DNA from: Candidatus Anammoxibacter sp.
GTDB taxonomy: Bacteria; Planctomycetota; Brocadiia; Brocadiales; Anammoxibacteraceae
Direction: 5' to 3'
Assembly: GCA_021777055.1 (NCBI GenBank)
Contig: JAIQZO010000044.1
Location: 62,001 to 126,000 of the forward strand
DNA: 64,000 nt
A model generated the notes under the pieces. It was not told the DNA's origin and did no database searches. It saw only the letters and a list, made by a program, of their open reading frames with translations. Of this stretch, positions 26,669 to 36,207 are shown in pieces. Position numbers and translations under genes: made by a program. Position 1 is the first letter of the stretch. Every line of letters begins with the position of its first letter.

Positions 26669-28018
26669 ATGGCAAAACTATTTGGAACCGACGGAATAAG
26701 AGGCAAGGTAAATACCTTTCCTTTAACAGGAGACATGGCTTTTAAACTGGGCCAGGCATTAGGTGCCACTTTTCAAGGTAAAAACAGAGGAAAGGTACTT
26801 ATCGGTAAGGATACACGCTCAAGCGGATATATTTTTGAATATGGGATTGCCGCCGGGTTATGTTCCATGGGTACAGATGTTTTTCTTGCTGGAGTAGTCC
26901 CCACACCTGCAGTTGCTCACCTGGTAAGATCTTATGCAATGGATATTGGTGTTGTTATAAGTGCCTCACACAACCCTGCAGAGGACAACGGTATTAAGTT
27001 TTTTGACAACTTAGGTTTTAAACTGCAAGATGACATGGAACTTAGTATTGAAGAATCTGTCTTTTCACAAGATAGTTCTTGCGCAGAAAATATATTGCCG
27101 GAAGAGGTCGGGGCCGTATCAACTATTAATCATGGTAGTGACCGCTATATTGAGTTTGCCAAGTGTTCCATTGGGAACAATTCTCTAAAAGGCCTGAAAA
27201 TTGTCTTAGACTGTGCAAATGGAGCAGCTTATAAAATTGGGCCGAAAGTTTTTAGTGAACTTGGAGCAGATGTAATCGTCTGCAGTAATAACCCGGACGG
27301 TGTTAATATAAATAAAGATTGTGGAGCTCTTCACGCCGAAAAGTTAAAAGATATAGTAATGCAGAAAAAGGCTGATATCGGTATTGCTTTGGACGGAGAT
27401 GCTGACAGGGTAATTATGGTTGACGAAAAAGGATCTGTTCTAGACGGAGACAAGATTCTCGCTGTATGCGGACTTTATATGCTTGATAACGGGCAACTCA
27501 AAAACAACACCATTGTTGGAACAGTTATGAGTAACTTTGGTTTTGAACTGTTTTTGAAAGAGAAAGGCATAAAGCTTGTCCGTACAGACGTGGGAGACAA
27601 ATATGTAATCCAGGAAATGTTGAAAAGTAACTATAATCTTGGAGGAGAACAGGCTGGCCATATTATTCTATCCGATTTCAATTCTACAGGCGATGGTATT
27701 GTAACGGCACTGCAAGTACTTTCCATGATGCAGAAAACAGGTGAAAATCTATCACAACTTACAAAAGATCTGGTCTTCCTTCCACAAATTTTGAAAAATG
27801 TGAAGGTTAGAGAGAAAAGACCTTTACATGAAATGAAAGATGTCGAAAAGGTAATAAATGATGTCACCTCACTCTTAAAAGGGGAAGGACGGGTTCTAGT
27901 TAGGTACTCGGGAACTGAAAAGAAGTGTAGGATTATGGTTGAAGGCAGAGAACATGACAAAGTAGATAAATTTGCGCAAATGATAGCTAATGAGATAAAA
28001 AATGAGATTGGAGAATAA
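26669..28018 (+). CDS. glmM: Phosphoglucosamine mutase
   Basis: 449 residues. It has the GlmM opening KLFGTDGIRGKVN, the active-site serine loop SASHNPAEDNGIKFF (Ser near residue 98), the metal loop DGDADRVIM, the sugar-binding GGEQAGH and the phosphate loop RYSGTEKKCRIMVEG. It interconverts glucosamine-6-phosphate and glucosamine-1-phosphate on the route to UDP-GlcNAc. The next gene starts two bases after the stop, and its product takes the pathway further, so the two form an operon. The UDP-GlcNAc made feeds peptidoglycan and WecB. Confidence 0.95.
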   Translation: MAKLFGTDGIRGKVNTFPLTGDMAFKLGQALGATFQGKNRGKVLIGKDTRSSGYIFEYGIAAGLCSMGTDVFLAGVVPTPAVAHLVRSYAMDIGVVISASHNPAEDNGIKFFDNLGFKLQDDMELSIEESVFSQDSSCAENILPEEVGAVSTINHGSDRYIEFAKCSIGNNSLKGLKIVLDCANGAAYKIGPKVFSELGADVIVCSNNPDGVNINKDCGALHAEKLKDIVMQKKADIGIALDGDADRVIMVDEKGSVLDGDKILAVCGLYMLDNGQLKNNTIVGTVMSNFGFELFLKEKGIKLVRTDVGDKYVIQEMLKSNYNLGGEQAGHIILSDFNSTGDGIVTALQVLSMMQKTGENLSQLTKDLVFLPQILKNVKVREKRPLHEMKDVEKVINDVTSLLKGEGRVLVRYSGTEKKCRIMVEGREHDKVDKFAQMIANEIKNEIGE

Positions 28019-28020
28019 AA

Positions 28021-29202
28021 ATGCAAGCAGTTATTCTGGCAGCAGGTAAATCAACAAGGACATATCCCCTAACAGTAGAAACACCTAAGGTCCTTTTAAA
28101 AGTTCTGAACAAAACATTATTGGAACACAATTTAGAACAGTTACGCGGTCTTATAAATGAAGTAATAATTATTGTTGGGTTTAAGAAAGAGATGGTCATT
28201 GATACACTTGGAGAAAAATATGCAGATATAAACATTAAATATGTTGAACAGAAGGAACAGCTAGGAACTGGACATGCACTCCTTGAGGTAGAAAAACTTA
28301 TCAAAGATAAGTTTTTTGTTTTAGCCGGTGATGACCTCTATTCGGGCGGTGATATAAAAAAACTTTTAGAATATAAATATGCCGCTCTTTATAGTGAAGT
28401 TGATGATCCATCACGTTTTGGGGTTTTTATTGAAGATGGAAGCAAAGTTAAAGGAATCATAGAGAAGCCAAAGGAATTCATATCAAATAAAGCAAATATT
28501 TCGTGCTATATAATGGACAAAGATATATTCCCCATATTAAAGAGTGTTAAAAAGAGCGAACGTGATGAAATTGAACTTACTGATGCAATAACTGAAATTG
28601 CAACCAAAGGTGAGCTTTTCATTGAAAAAGTCAATGATTACTGGCTTCCCATAGGATACCCTTGGAACCTATTGGAAGCAAATGTTTACTTCCTAAAAGA
28701 TATAAAACATGCGATAAAAGGAACGGTTGAAGACTATGTCACCATTACTGGCAATGTGTATATTGGAAATGACTCCATCATAAAATCAGGAACATATATT
28801 GAAGGACCTGTATTTATTGGTGACAACTGTGTTATTGGACCAAATGCATATATAAGGCCAGATACCCTGATTTACGATAATTGCAGAATCAGGGCTGAAG
28901 TTGTAGATTCCATAATAATGGAAGGTACTACAGCAAAGCACCATAGTTATATTGGGCATTCCATTATTGGCAAAAAATGTAATATAGCCGCAGGTACTAT
29001 AACCGCAGACTATCGTCACGACAGCGGAATACATCGCTGCTTTATTAAAGATAAATTGATAGACACAGGAAGAAAGAAATTAGGCACAATGATGGGTGAT
29101 AGGGTGAAAACAGGGATTAATACGTCCTTCTTTCCAGGTTGCAAAATATGGCCCGGAAAGACAACACTGCCTGGAGAAGTTGCAAAAAATGAGATTAAAT
29201 AA
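28021..29202 (+). CDS. GlmU-like bifunctional sugar-1-phosphate nucleotidyl/acetyltransferase
   Basis: 393 residues. The N-terminal nucleotidyltransferase has AVILAAGKSTRTYPLT and PKVLLKV, with GTGHALL and AGDDLY. The C-terminal part is a left-handed beta-helix (VYIGNDSIIKSGTYIEGPVFIGDNCVIGPNA) ending in GCKIWPGKTTLPGEV. This layout and the short helix match the archaeal/thermophile-type GlcN-1-P acetyltransferase plus UTP transferase rather than the 450-residue E. coli GlmU. It follows glmM by two bases. The product is probably UDP-GlcNAc. A glucose-1-phosphate thymidylyltransferase-like specificity is an alternative. Confidence 0.88.
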   Translation: MQAVILAAGKSTRTYPLTVETPKVLLKVLNKTLLEHNLEQLRGLINEVIIIVGFKKEMVIDTLGEKYADINIKYVEQKEQLGTGHALLEVEKLIKDKFFVLAGDDLYSGGDIKKLLEYKYAALYSEVDDPSRFGVFIEDGSKVKGIIEKPKEFISNKANISCYIMDKDIFPILKSVKKSERDEIELTDAITEIATKGELFIEKVNDYWLPIGYPWNLLEANVYFLKDIKHAIKGTVEDYVTITGNVYIGNDSIIKSGTYIEGPVFIGDNCVIGPNAYIRPDTLIYDNCRIRAEVVDSIIMEGTTAKHHSYIGHSIIGKKCNIAAGTITADYRHDSGIHRCFIKDKLIDTGRKKLGTMMGDRVKTGINTSFFPGCKIWPGKTTLPGEVAKNEIK

Positions 29203-29869
29203 ACCGTTATCATGTACTATAAAGTAAGTTCAAACTCATATCAGGAAGAATAATATTATAGAAAACAAAAATCCCAGAAAGGGCAATTGAAGAGAGAAAA
29301 CATGGGGAGCATCAATCGTATTGATGCAATTTAAAGCAATGCCATAACGCGGTTGATGCTCTCAAAGAAATGTTCATCCAGAGCGATGGAACGGATTGAT
29401 TATATTTTCCAGGTGCATTTGTAACCTTTATCTCGTGAACTTTATAAAAGAGCCAAGTGTAACTACTTACAGCCAAATCAGCCTGGCAAGCTGTTTCTAT
29501 ACATTTCATTACTCCCTGCATTATATATCCCTGTTTTACAGCATACTAACAATCCCACCATACTCAATGGGAGCACAAATGGGGCATTTATACATTCGTT
29601 AAGTATACCAATAATCACACAAAACAACTGTACACAAGCACTTTCACTACCTGTTAAACTGAAACAGACGACTCATGTCTAATAAATTCCGGCAATATCT
29701 TGATTTTTTATACTGATATGATACAATTACGTGTTTGTGAAACATTTTTGTTATCTATTATATAAAATGTAACGAAAAAAAAGCAGGTAATTTCCAAAGA
29801 TATATTTATATAATATAATGAATCTTAAAGCTTGCAGTTTCTCTTAACCCATTTAGAGGTAATGTTAAA
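29203..29869. other. 667-base gap with imperfect inverted repeat, no clear gene
   Basis: No gene I can defend. An inverted repeat GAGCATCAA (29307-29315) / TTGATGCTC (29353-29361) encloses a smaller palindrome ATCAATCGTATTGAT. Near 29575-29608 a stretch ending GTTAAGTATA, read on the minus strand, resembles the terminal repeat of the 57132-57315 element, so a decayed copy may be present. Two frames of 68-69 codons here look like chance. Confidence 0.4.
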
Positions 29870-30193
29870 ATGAAAAAGAAAAGAAAACCAATGTCAGAGT
29901 ATTACTATGAAATGGATAAGTACGTAGAACGTGCAGGAGGAGCAGCAAAGCTGTCTATTCTTTTACAAAAGCGAGCAAAAGAACTGATTAAGGGATTACC
30001 TAAGCTTGTTGATACTGATTCTGATAATCCGGTTGAGATCGCTATAGAAGAGTTGTTTCAGGATAAAATCAGTATTCAGAGTGTTGACGAATTAGCCATA
30101 TCCTTATCTAATGAAAAAGAAGAAAAAGTGGAAGAAAAGAATGTAGTCGTAGTCGCTGAAGAAAAGAAGAAGAATGAAGAGAGTAATGATTAA
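29870..30193 (+). CDS. rpoZ: RNA polymerase omega subunit-like protein
   Basis: 107 residues. The centre reads KLSILLQKRAKELIKGLPKLV followed by NPVEIAIEELFQDKI. This is the conserved helix pair of omega/RpoZ (AKRAREL...NPVxxALEEI). Omega helps RNA polymerase beta-prime fold and mediates ppGpp binding in some phyla. The C-terminus is a long lysine/glutamate-rich tail (EEKEEKVEEK...). The start follows an AGAGGTAATG-like context. It is monocistronic and followed by a strong hairpin terminator. The match is by motif and length, so a divergent relative is possible. Confidence 0.72.
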   Translation: MKKKRKPMSEYYYEMDKYVERAGGAAKLSILLQKRAKELIKGLPKLVDTDSDNPVEIAIEELFQDKISIQSVDELAISLSNEKEEKVEEKNVVVVAEEKKKNEESND

Positions 30194-30328
30194 AAAAGAT
30201 AGAAGACAACTTATGGAATAGGCTATCTTTCGCATAACTAAAGTTTGCAATTATTTACATATCATATTTAAACGGCAGGTATTGGTTTTCCCAGAAAAAC
30301 TGATTACAAAATAAAGCAGTAGTTTTAT

Positions 30329-30357
30329 AAAGCCTTCTATTAATGAAGGCTTTTTTT
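30329..30357 (+). terminator. Intrinsic terminator after the omega-like gene
   Basis: AAGCCTTC, a seven-base loop (TATTAAT), then GAAGGCTT followed by a T run. Perfect 8-bp stem plus uridine tract, just before the ABC transporter operon. Confidence 0.9.
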
Positions 30358-30408
30358 ATAATTTTTTCAGAATTTCTCTGAAAAATATTAATGAGGTTCG
30401 AAATTCAA

Positions 30409-31401
30409 ATGATTAAGGTTGAAAATCTTTCAAAACGTTATACAAGTGTATTTGCTGTTGACAATATCTCTTTCCACGTCCCGGGAGGAGAGATATTGGG
30501 CTTTCTAGGGCCAAACGGAGCAGGCAAATCTACTACTATGAAAATAATTACATGTTTCATGCCAGCCACTTCCGGATCTGTTAGTGTGGGAGGATTTGAT
30601 GTATTTAACGACTCCATTAAAGCACGTCGGATTATAGGCTATCTACCTGAAAATGTCCCATTATATACAGACATGCGTGTTAATGAATATTTGCTTTTTC
30701 GTTCAAAGATAAAGGATGTACCAAGGCGTGAAAGAAAATCGAAGATAGGGGAATGCCTGGATCTTTGCGGAATAGTTAATGTACAAGACCAGATTATAGG
30801 AACACTCTCCAAGGGATATAGACAGAGGGTCGGACTGGCAGATGCTCTGGTTCATGATCCAAAGGTTTTGATACTAGATGAACCCACAATTGGTCTTGAC
30901 CCAAATCAGATTCGGCAGGTTAGAGGAATAATTAAGAACCTTGGGGAAAAAAGAACTGTGCTGCTCTCTACCCATATCTTGCCGGAAGTTGAAATGCTAT
31001 GCAACCGGGTTATTATTATCAACAAAGGAAAAATAGCAGCTGAAGATACACCTGCAAACCTCCTAGACATTGTTACAGCAAGTAGTAATTTATCGCTTGA
31101 GATCAAAGGAGACAGTAAAAAAGTTGAAGAGGTGCTTAAAACGATTGATGATGTTGAATACGTAAGTAACAGGATAACAGCGAAAAGAGATCTTCAAAAA
31201 GAGAAAATACTCCCAAACACCTCTGGTAAAGATGAAGTAAACACATTTGATATTGAATGCAAAAAAGGAGTTGATGCAAGGGAGAAAATATTCAATGCAA
31301 TGGTACAAAATAAATTTATTATCCTGGAAATGAAAAAACGGGCAGCTTCATTGGAAGATATTTTTTATCACATTACAACAAAAGAGGAAGGAGTAAGATA
31401 A
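30409..31401 (+). CDS. ABC transporter ATP-binding protein, GldA type
   Basis: I start at ATG 30409 (MIKVENLSKRY), the family-typical beginning; an ATG six codons upstream is possible. Walker A GPNGAGKST, Q-loop region YLPENVPLY, signature LSKGYRQRVGLADAL, Walker B LILDEPTIGLD and the H-loop STHILPEVE are intact. About 100 extra C-terminal residues (after residue 225) form a substrate-independent regulatory domain, as in GldA/NosF-like ATPases. It powers the permease encoded next, whose start overlaps this stop. Partner genes are the permease, a GldG protein and a DUF4340 protein. Confidence 0.93.
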   Translation: MIKVENLSKRYTSVFAVDNISFHVPGGEILGFLGPNGAGKSTTMKIITCFMPATSGSVSVGGFDVFNDSIKARRIIGYLPENVPLYTDMRVNEYLLFRSKIKDVPRRERKSKIGECLDLCGIVNVQDQIIGTLSKGYRQRVGLADALVHDPKVLILDEPTIGLDPNQIRQVRGIIKNLGEKRTVLLSTHILPEVEMLCNRVIIINKGKIAAEDTPANLLDIVTASSNLSLEIKGDSKKVEEVLKTIDDVEYVSNRITAKRDLQKEKILPNTSGKDEVNTFDIECKKGVDAREKIFNAMVQNKFIILEMKKRAASLEDIFYHITTKEEGVR

Positions 31402-32114
31402 TGACAAAAGTACCGGCCATGTTCCGAAGAGAATTAAATGCATATTTTCTCTCTCCAATTGCATATATAGTAATAGCAGTTTTTCTTATTTATACTGGCT
31501 TTTTCTTTTCAACAAGCCTTTTTGAAAATAAAGTTGTTACTCTAAAGTTTAGTGTAATGTATATTCAATTTATCCTGCCATTTCTGGTACCAGTAATTAC
31601 CATGAGACTTTTTTCCGAAGAGTCAAAATCAGGAACACTTGAAACGCTAATGACCGCTCCCATATCAGATTTTGAGGTAGTAATGGGGAAATTCTTTGCG
31701 GCTTTTGGACTGTATGCAGTAATGATCCTCTCTACACTTATTTATGTAGTATTTCTACACTGGGTAGGCAATCCCGATTACGGATCTATAATTACAAGCT
31801 ATATTGGTCTCTTATTAATGGGTAGCGTTTACATTGCCGTGGGCATTTTAACATCTGCAGTGACAAAAAATCAGATTATATCTGCGGTTATAGGTATTGT
31901 TGGATTGGTGTTCCTTCTTATTATAGGATTTGTACATTACATTGTAGGGGAAGGTTTCTTTTCAGAATGCCTTAAATATATAGGAACATTTGATCATTGG
32001 GAAGCATTCACAAAAGGATTGGTAGATTCCAGAGATGTAATTTATTATATCACTCTGACAGTACTATTATTGTTTATAACCATCAGGGTTGTTGAGAGTA
32101 GAAAATGGAGATAA
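31401..32114 (+). CDS. ABC-2 type permease, GldF-like
   Basis: 237 residues with six predicted membrane segments. It begins RRELNAYFLSPIAYIVIAVFL, the usual first-helix sequence of GldF/ABC-2 permeases. FLVPVITMRLFSEESKSGTLETLMTAPISDFEVV is the conserved coupling-helix region (EExxxGTLExLxxxP). It pairs with the upstream ATPase; the start codon overlaps the ATPase stop by one base. Transported substrate unknown. In Bacteroidota GldAFG supports gliding, while in other phyla this set has no settled role. Confidence 0.92.
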   Translation: MTKVPAMFRRELNAYFLSPIAYIVIAVFLIYTGFFFSTSLFENKVVTLKFSVMYIQFILPFLVPVITMRLFSEESKSGTLETLMTAPISDFEVVMGKFFAAFGLYAVMILSTLIYVVFLHWVGNPDYGSIITSYIGLLLMGSVYIAVGILTSAVTKNQIISAVIGIVGLVFLLIIGFVHYIVGEGFFSECLKYIGTFDHWEAFTKGLVDSRDVIYYITLTVLLLFITIRVVESRKWR

Positions 32115-32127
32115 AGTATAAATAATT

Positions 32128-32155
32128 ATACGGGTTTAAGGTTTTGAACCCGTAT
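32128..32155 (+). promoter_or_regulatory. Intercistronic hairpin between permease and GldG genes
   Basis: ATACGGGTT (32128-32136) and AACCCGTAT (32147-32155) form a perfect 9-bp stem with a 10-base loop. There is no strong T run, so it may be an RNA-processing or partial attenuation site within the operon. Confidence 0.5.
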
Positions 32156-32217
32156 CGGAAACATCATTTGATAATTTGTAACTTAAGTTACTTTCAAAGT
32201 AGTAATGGAGGCATAGT

Positions 32218-33792
32218 TTGCAAAAAGGAATTCCAAAGAAAAAAAAGGAACAAGAGGGTGTTAGGGTCACAGTTACAAGGGAAAGGTCTAACACCAGCAC
32301 AAGAAGAAAGTATGTAATATTTGCTAATGTATCTTTAGCTATAATTATAGCAGTTGTTATATTTGGTTTTGTAAGTTATATAAACGGAAGAAATTATGTT
32401 CATTTTGATTTCACTTCCAATAAAAAATTTACACTTTCAAGCAAAACAAAAAATATCATAAAAAACCTTGATAAGCCGGTTACGATAACAACACTTTTTG
32501 ACCCGAGTGAGCTATTCTACGCACAGATCAAAGACATTCTTGGCTCATACTCATATATGTCTAAATTTATAAAGGTAAATCAGATAAACCCGCTTCAGAA
32601 CCGCACAAAAGCAGAAGAGCTGGCAAAAAATTTAAAATTAGAAGCGCTTGAGCTTAACTCGATAGTTGTAGAGTCTGGAGATAGAAGCAAACATATCCTG
32701 CAAAAGGAAGTTATAGAGAGATCATTCCCGTTTAAGTTTATCGGGGAAGAGGTGTTTACTTCAGCTATTCTAAGTGTTTCTCAGGGAAAGCAAACCGGAA
32801 TCTACTTCACAATCGGACACGGGGAAAGAAGTGTGGATGATTTTGACAAACCAGGATTCTCATCGGTTGTAGAATCATTTAAACGAGATAATTTCAATAT
32901 TGTCCCTCTGGATCTGCTTACTAGAAAAGAGATACCAACAAGCTGTAAAATACTTGTAATTGCAGGGCCGACCAAACCGTTTTCCACCGAAGAAATTAAT
33001 ATTATTAAAGATTATTTGCGAAATGACGGTAAATTACTGGCAATGTTTGAGCCAGCATTGGCTCCTAATGAACCTTCAGGATTAAAGCCCTTGCTGGAAG
33101 AATATGGCATAAAATTAAGAGATGATGTAATTATATACAACAAGGTTAGCTCTCCTATGTTCGGTGCACGCATAGTCTCGGAAGTATACATTAGCAAAGA
33201 TGAGTACCAGGAGCATAAGATTGTAAATGAAATGACTAACCTGACTACGGTTTTCTTTGGTGCCTGCGGAATAGAGTCTGAGCTTTCACATAGCAGTACT
33301 GGATCAGTAGGTAATAGTAATTTTATAGTTAAGCCGTTGACATTTGCTCCAGACCTGGCTTGGGGAGAAACAACCGTCGTTTCTAATGTTAGACCCAGGC
33401 TTGACCCGGAAAAGGACTTAGCCCCCCCCATATCATTAGCTGTTGCCGTTGAACCGGCTGATCCGAACAAGATGGATGCCTACGGAAATCCACGGAATTC
33501 AAGACTTGATAAAGACGCAATGGAAGGCACAAGGATCGTAGTATTTACCGATGTAGACTTTGCCGCAAACGAATATATACGTAAGCCGGGCAACCAGGAC
33601 ATTATGAGAAACTCTATCAGTTGGCTTGCAAAAAAAGAATCGCAACTTGGTATAGCGGGAAAAACACCAGAATTTCGGGCCGCATCGTTTAGTCCACAAA
33701 TGATGCAAGTTATCTTTTGGCTCTCCATAGGAGCCTTACCACTAGTTACAATTGTAGTAGGTGGTATTGTATGGTGGCGAAGGAGAAGATAA
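32218..33792 (+). CDS. GldG-family ABC-associated extracellular protein
   Basis: 524 residues from a TTG start preceded by GGAGG (32206-32212 region). A basic N-terminus (KGIPKKKKEQ) precedes one membrane helix (ANVSLAIIIAVVIFGFVSYI). A periplasmic GldG domain starts with DFTSNKKFTLSSKTKNII, then TTLFDP, ...YFTIGHGERSVDDFD and LLAMFEPALAPNE. A second membrane helix at the C-terminus (VIFWLSIGALPLVTIVVGGI) ends in WWRRRR. It is the large extracytoplasmic partner of the ABC-2 permease. An eight-C run at 33422-33429 lies in an intact frame. Confidence 0.9.
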   Translation: MQKGIPKKKKEQEGVRVTVTRERSNTSTRRKYVIFANVSLAIIIAVVIFGFVSYINGRNYVHFDFTSNKKFTLSSKTKNIIKNLDKPVTITTLFDPSELFYAQIKDILGSYSYMSKFIKVNQINPLQNRTKAEELAKNLKLEALELNSIVVESGDRSKHILQKEVIERSFPFKFIGEEVFTSAILSVSQGKQTGIYFTIGHGERSVDDFDKPGFSSVVESFKRDNFNIVPLDLLTRKEIPTSCKILVIAGPTKPFSTEEINIIKDYLRNDGKLLAMFEPALAPNEPSGLKPLLEEYGIKLRDDVIIYNKVSSPMFGARIVSEVYISKDEYQEHKIVNEMTNLTTVFFGACGIESELSHSSTGSVGNSNFIVKPLTFAPDLAWGETTVVSNVRPRLDPEKDLAPPISLAVAVEPADPNKMDAYGNPRNSRLDKDAMEGTRIVVFTDVDFAANEYIRKPGNQDIMRNSISWLAKKESQLGIAGKTPEFRAASFSPQMMQVIFWLSIGALPLVTIVVGGIVWWRRRR

Positions 33793-33859
33793 CTTAACCA
33801 TAGGATCAGGATCTATAATGTCGCTTAGTTTACTTGTTTTAACTTTTAACTAATTAATT

Positions 33860-36196
33860 ATGAAATTCAAGACAACTATCATACTAATTATTATTGCCAT
33901 TATCGGTGCAGCTTATGTTTTCTTGTACGAAAAGAAACAGGAATCAGCACAGGAGAAATATAATTATCAGAAAAAGATTTTTTTTGGTCTAAATGCTGAT
34001 TCGATTTTTAAGATTAAAGTAAAGAAAAATAACGAGACATTTCTTTTTGTAAAGAAGAATGCAGACTCTTATGGACGAGGCGGTGAATGGGTACTGGAAG
34101 AGCCGATAAAGACCAGAGCGGATAAAGCAGTAATCGCAGGCTTTCTTTCAGAACTTACATTTCTTGAAAAGACCAGCAAGTTTCAAGAAGAAGCGAAAAA
34201 AGGGCGCAACAAAAAAGAGTATGGGCTTGATGAACCAACATTTGAAATTGCATTCTGGACTGACCAGTCACTGGTAAAAAGTGACCTAAATGATGAATCC
34301 AAACAAACTGCCGACGGTACACTGGAACACAATTTCAATATTGGTGCCAGGGTTTCCACTGGAACACATATTTATATGCAGTTAAAAGGTTCCAATGAAG
34401 TAATTGTGGTTAAAGACGACATTGCATTAAAGCTTGATTTCAATCTGAATGGATTTAAAGATAAATTGGTTATGAATATCGACCCAGAATCTATTTCTGA
34501 GATAAAAATCACAAGGTCAGATAAAGATACTATCGAATTATCAAAGGACGTAGATCAATGGAGAATGAGTAAACCGGTTGTTGACAGGTGCGACAACAAG
34601 AAGATTGCAGAACTAATTACTAAACTCCAAGAGCTTAAGATCGAAAATGAAGAAGAAGATTTTATTACTGATTCCGACACGGGTATTGCAATGTACGGTC
34701 TTGCTAATCCTAAGTACCACGTAGAAATCAAACAAAATGGAATAACAGAGGGTGTAACGTTTGGTCATTTAATTGATAATAAAGTATATGCCAGACGAGA
34801 TGGAGAAAAATCTGTCTTTTTACTTAAAGACGTTATCCTTAACAGTTTGGCCATTAACGATAGTCTTCTCCGCAGCAGGCAACTTGTAAGATTTGAGACA
34901 GCGGCCGGAACACTGGGTGTAGATAAGGTAGAAATAAAAACACCAAAAACCAATATAGTAATAGAAAAAACTAATAAGTATGATTGGAAGATAATAGAAC
35001 CAGTAGAGATCCTTGCGGACATGGATGTTGTTAAAGAACTTATTGAAGAAGTAAAGGACTTGCGGATTTTACAATTTATTACAAACAAAAGCGATGATCT
35101 TGAAAAATACGGATTAGCTGGCCCCCTCTTTAAACTCACCGTGCATAAAGGAAAAAACACCAAACCCACAATAGTTTTATTTGGTAAGATGACAAATGAA
35201 GATCAACAATGTTTTGCAAAAAGACATGATGAAGACCCAGTATTTGCAGTCACAACAAAGGGTATTTATGAAAAATTAACCGGTGGGCTTCTTGCTATTC
35301 AGGATAAGCTTGTTATGGAATTTGACAAGAATCATGTAAACGAAATCATTGTAGAGAAAAACAACAACACATTTGTTATAAAAAAGAATGATAGTAATAA
35401 AAGCAACTGGATACTTACCAAACCAGTTAATGACCTGCCGGATGACAACCTGATAGACCAAATGGTACAAGGTGTTTCATTCCTTAAATCAAAAAAATAT
35501 TTTGAAAAAGCAGGAAACAACCTTGATGAATACGGGCTAAGCAACCCTGCAATAAAGGTAACAGTATCATATGACAAAGTAGAAGGATATCACGGCACCG
35601 ATGCTGAAGTTAATGAATCCTCTGATGGCGAAAGTAATAAAAATTTGACTGAAACAAGCACCTTGTTAATCGGTAACCATATTTCACAATCACCTGATGC
35701 TAACTATTATGGAATGGTTAATGGGAATGAATATATCTTTGAGGTTGACAAAGAGATTGTCGGATTTTTAGAGTCAGAACTCGTTTCAAAAACAGTTCAA
35801 AAGTTTAATTCAACCAAAGCAAAGAGACTTGTATTAAGTACAAATGATAAGGAAGCTATTTTTGAACGGCCTGAAGGTAAATGGAAAGCAATAAAACCTG
35901 CATCAGATAAAATCCAGAGTCGGCAGATAGAATTTGTAGTCTGGTTGTTATCAGATTTTACAGCATCCGGGATAGTCGAATATAGTTTAAACAATTTAAT
36001 GTCATACGGATTAGATAGCCCTGACATTAAGGCTTCTGTTCAATTATTTGATGATACCATTTTTGAAATACTTGCAGTTAGAAACAGTGACAATCAAAAC
36101 TATTTTGTCATGAGCCGCAATTCCAACTGTATTTATACAGTTAATGAAGAAGTTATAAGAAAGCTTATGGAACAAGAGCTACTTAACATAAAATAA
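33860..36196 (+). CDS. DUF4340-repeat protein of the Gld-type ABC operon
   Basis: 778 residues. An N-terminal signal anchor (IILIIIAIIGAAYVFLY) precedes a long extracytoplasmic part. Five copies of a YGLxxP signature recur about every 140-157 residues: EYGLDEP, MYGLANP, KYGLAGP, EYGLSNP and SYGLDSP. Each ends a unit that begins with W-x-[LM/I]-x-x-P, such as WVLEEPIKT, WRMSKPV, WKIIEPV, WILTKPV and WKAIKPA. DUF4340 proteins usually carry one to three units, so five is many. It is the fourth gene of the set and probably works at the membrane surface with GldG. Confidence 0.88.
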   Translation: MKFKTTIILIIIAIIGAAYVFLYEKKQESAQEKYNYQKKIFFGLNADSIFKIKVKKNNETFLFVKKNADSYGRGGEWVLEEPIKTRADKAVIAGFLSELTFLEKTSKFQEEAKKGRNKKEYGLDEPTFEIAFWTDQSLVKSDLNDESKQTADGTLEHNFNIGARVSTGTHIYMQLKGSNEVIVVKDDIALKLDFNLNGFKDKLVMNIDPESISEIKITRSDKDTIELSKDVDQWRMSKPVVDRCDNKKIAELITKLQELKIENEEEDFITDSDTGIAMYGLANPKYHVEIKQNGITEGVTFGHLIDNKVYARRDGEKSVFLLKDVILNSLAINDSLLRSRQLVRFETAAGTLGVDKVEIKTPKTNIVIEKTNKYDWKIIEPVEILADMDVVKELIEEVKDLRILQFITNKSDDLEKYGLAGPLFKLTVHKGKNTKPTIVLFGKMTNEDQQCFAKRHDEDPVFAVTTKGIYEKLTGGLLAIQDKLVMEFDKNHVNEIIVEKNNNTFVIKKNDSNKSNWILTKPVNDLPDDNLIDQMVQGVSFLKSKKYFEKAGNNLDEYGLSNPAIKVTVSYDKVEGYHGTDAEVNESSDGESNKNLTETSTLLIGNHISQSPDANYYGMVNGNEYIFEVDKEIVGFLESELVSKTVQKFNSTKAKRLVLSTNDKEAIFERPEGKWKAIKPASDKIQSRQIEFVVWLLSDFTASGIVEYSLNNLMSYGLDSPDIKASVQLFDDTIFEILAVRNSDNQNYFVMSRNSNCIYTVNEEVIRKLMEQELLNIK

Positions 36197-36207
36197 TGTA
36201 GAAAACA

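Noticed and set aside
29312..29602. Short frames on both strands in the 667-base gap
   Set aside because: They overlap an inverted repeat and each other, with no start signals.
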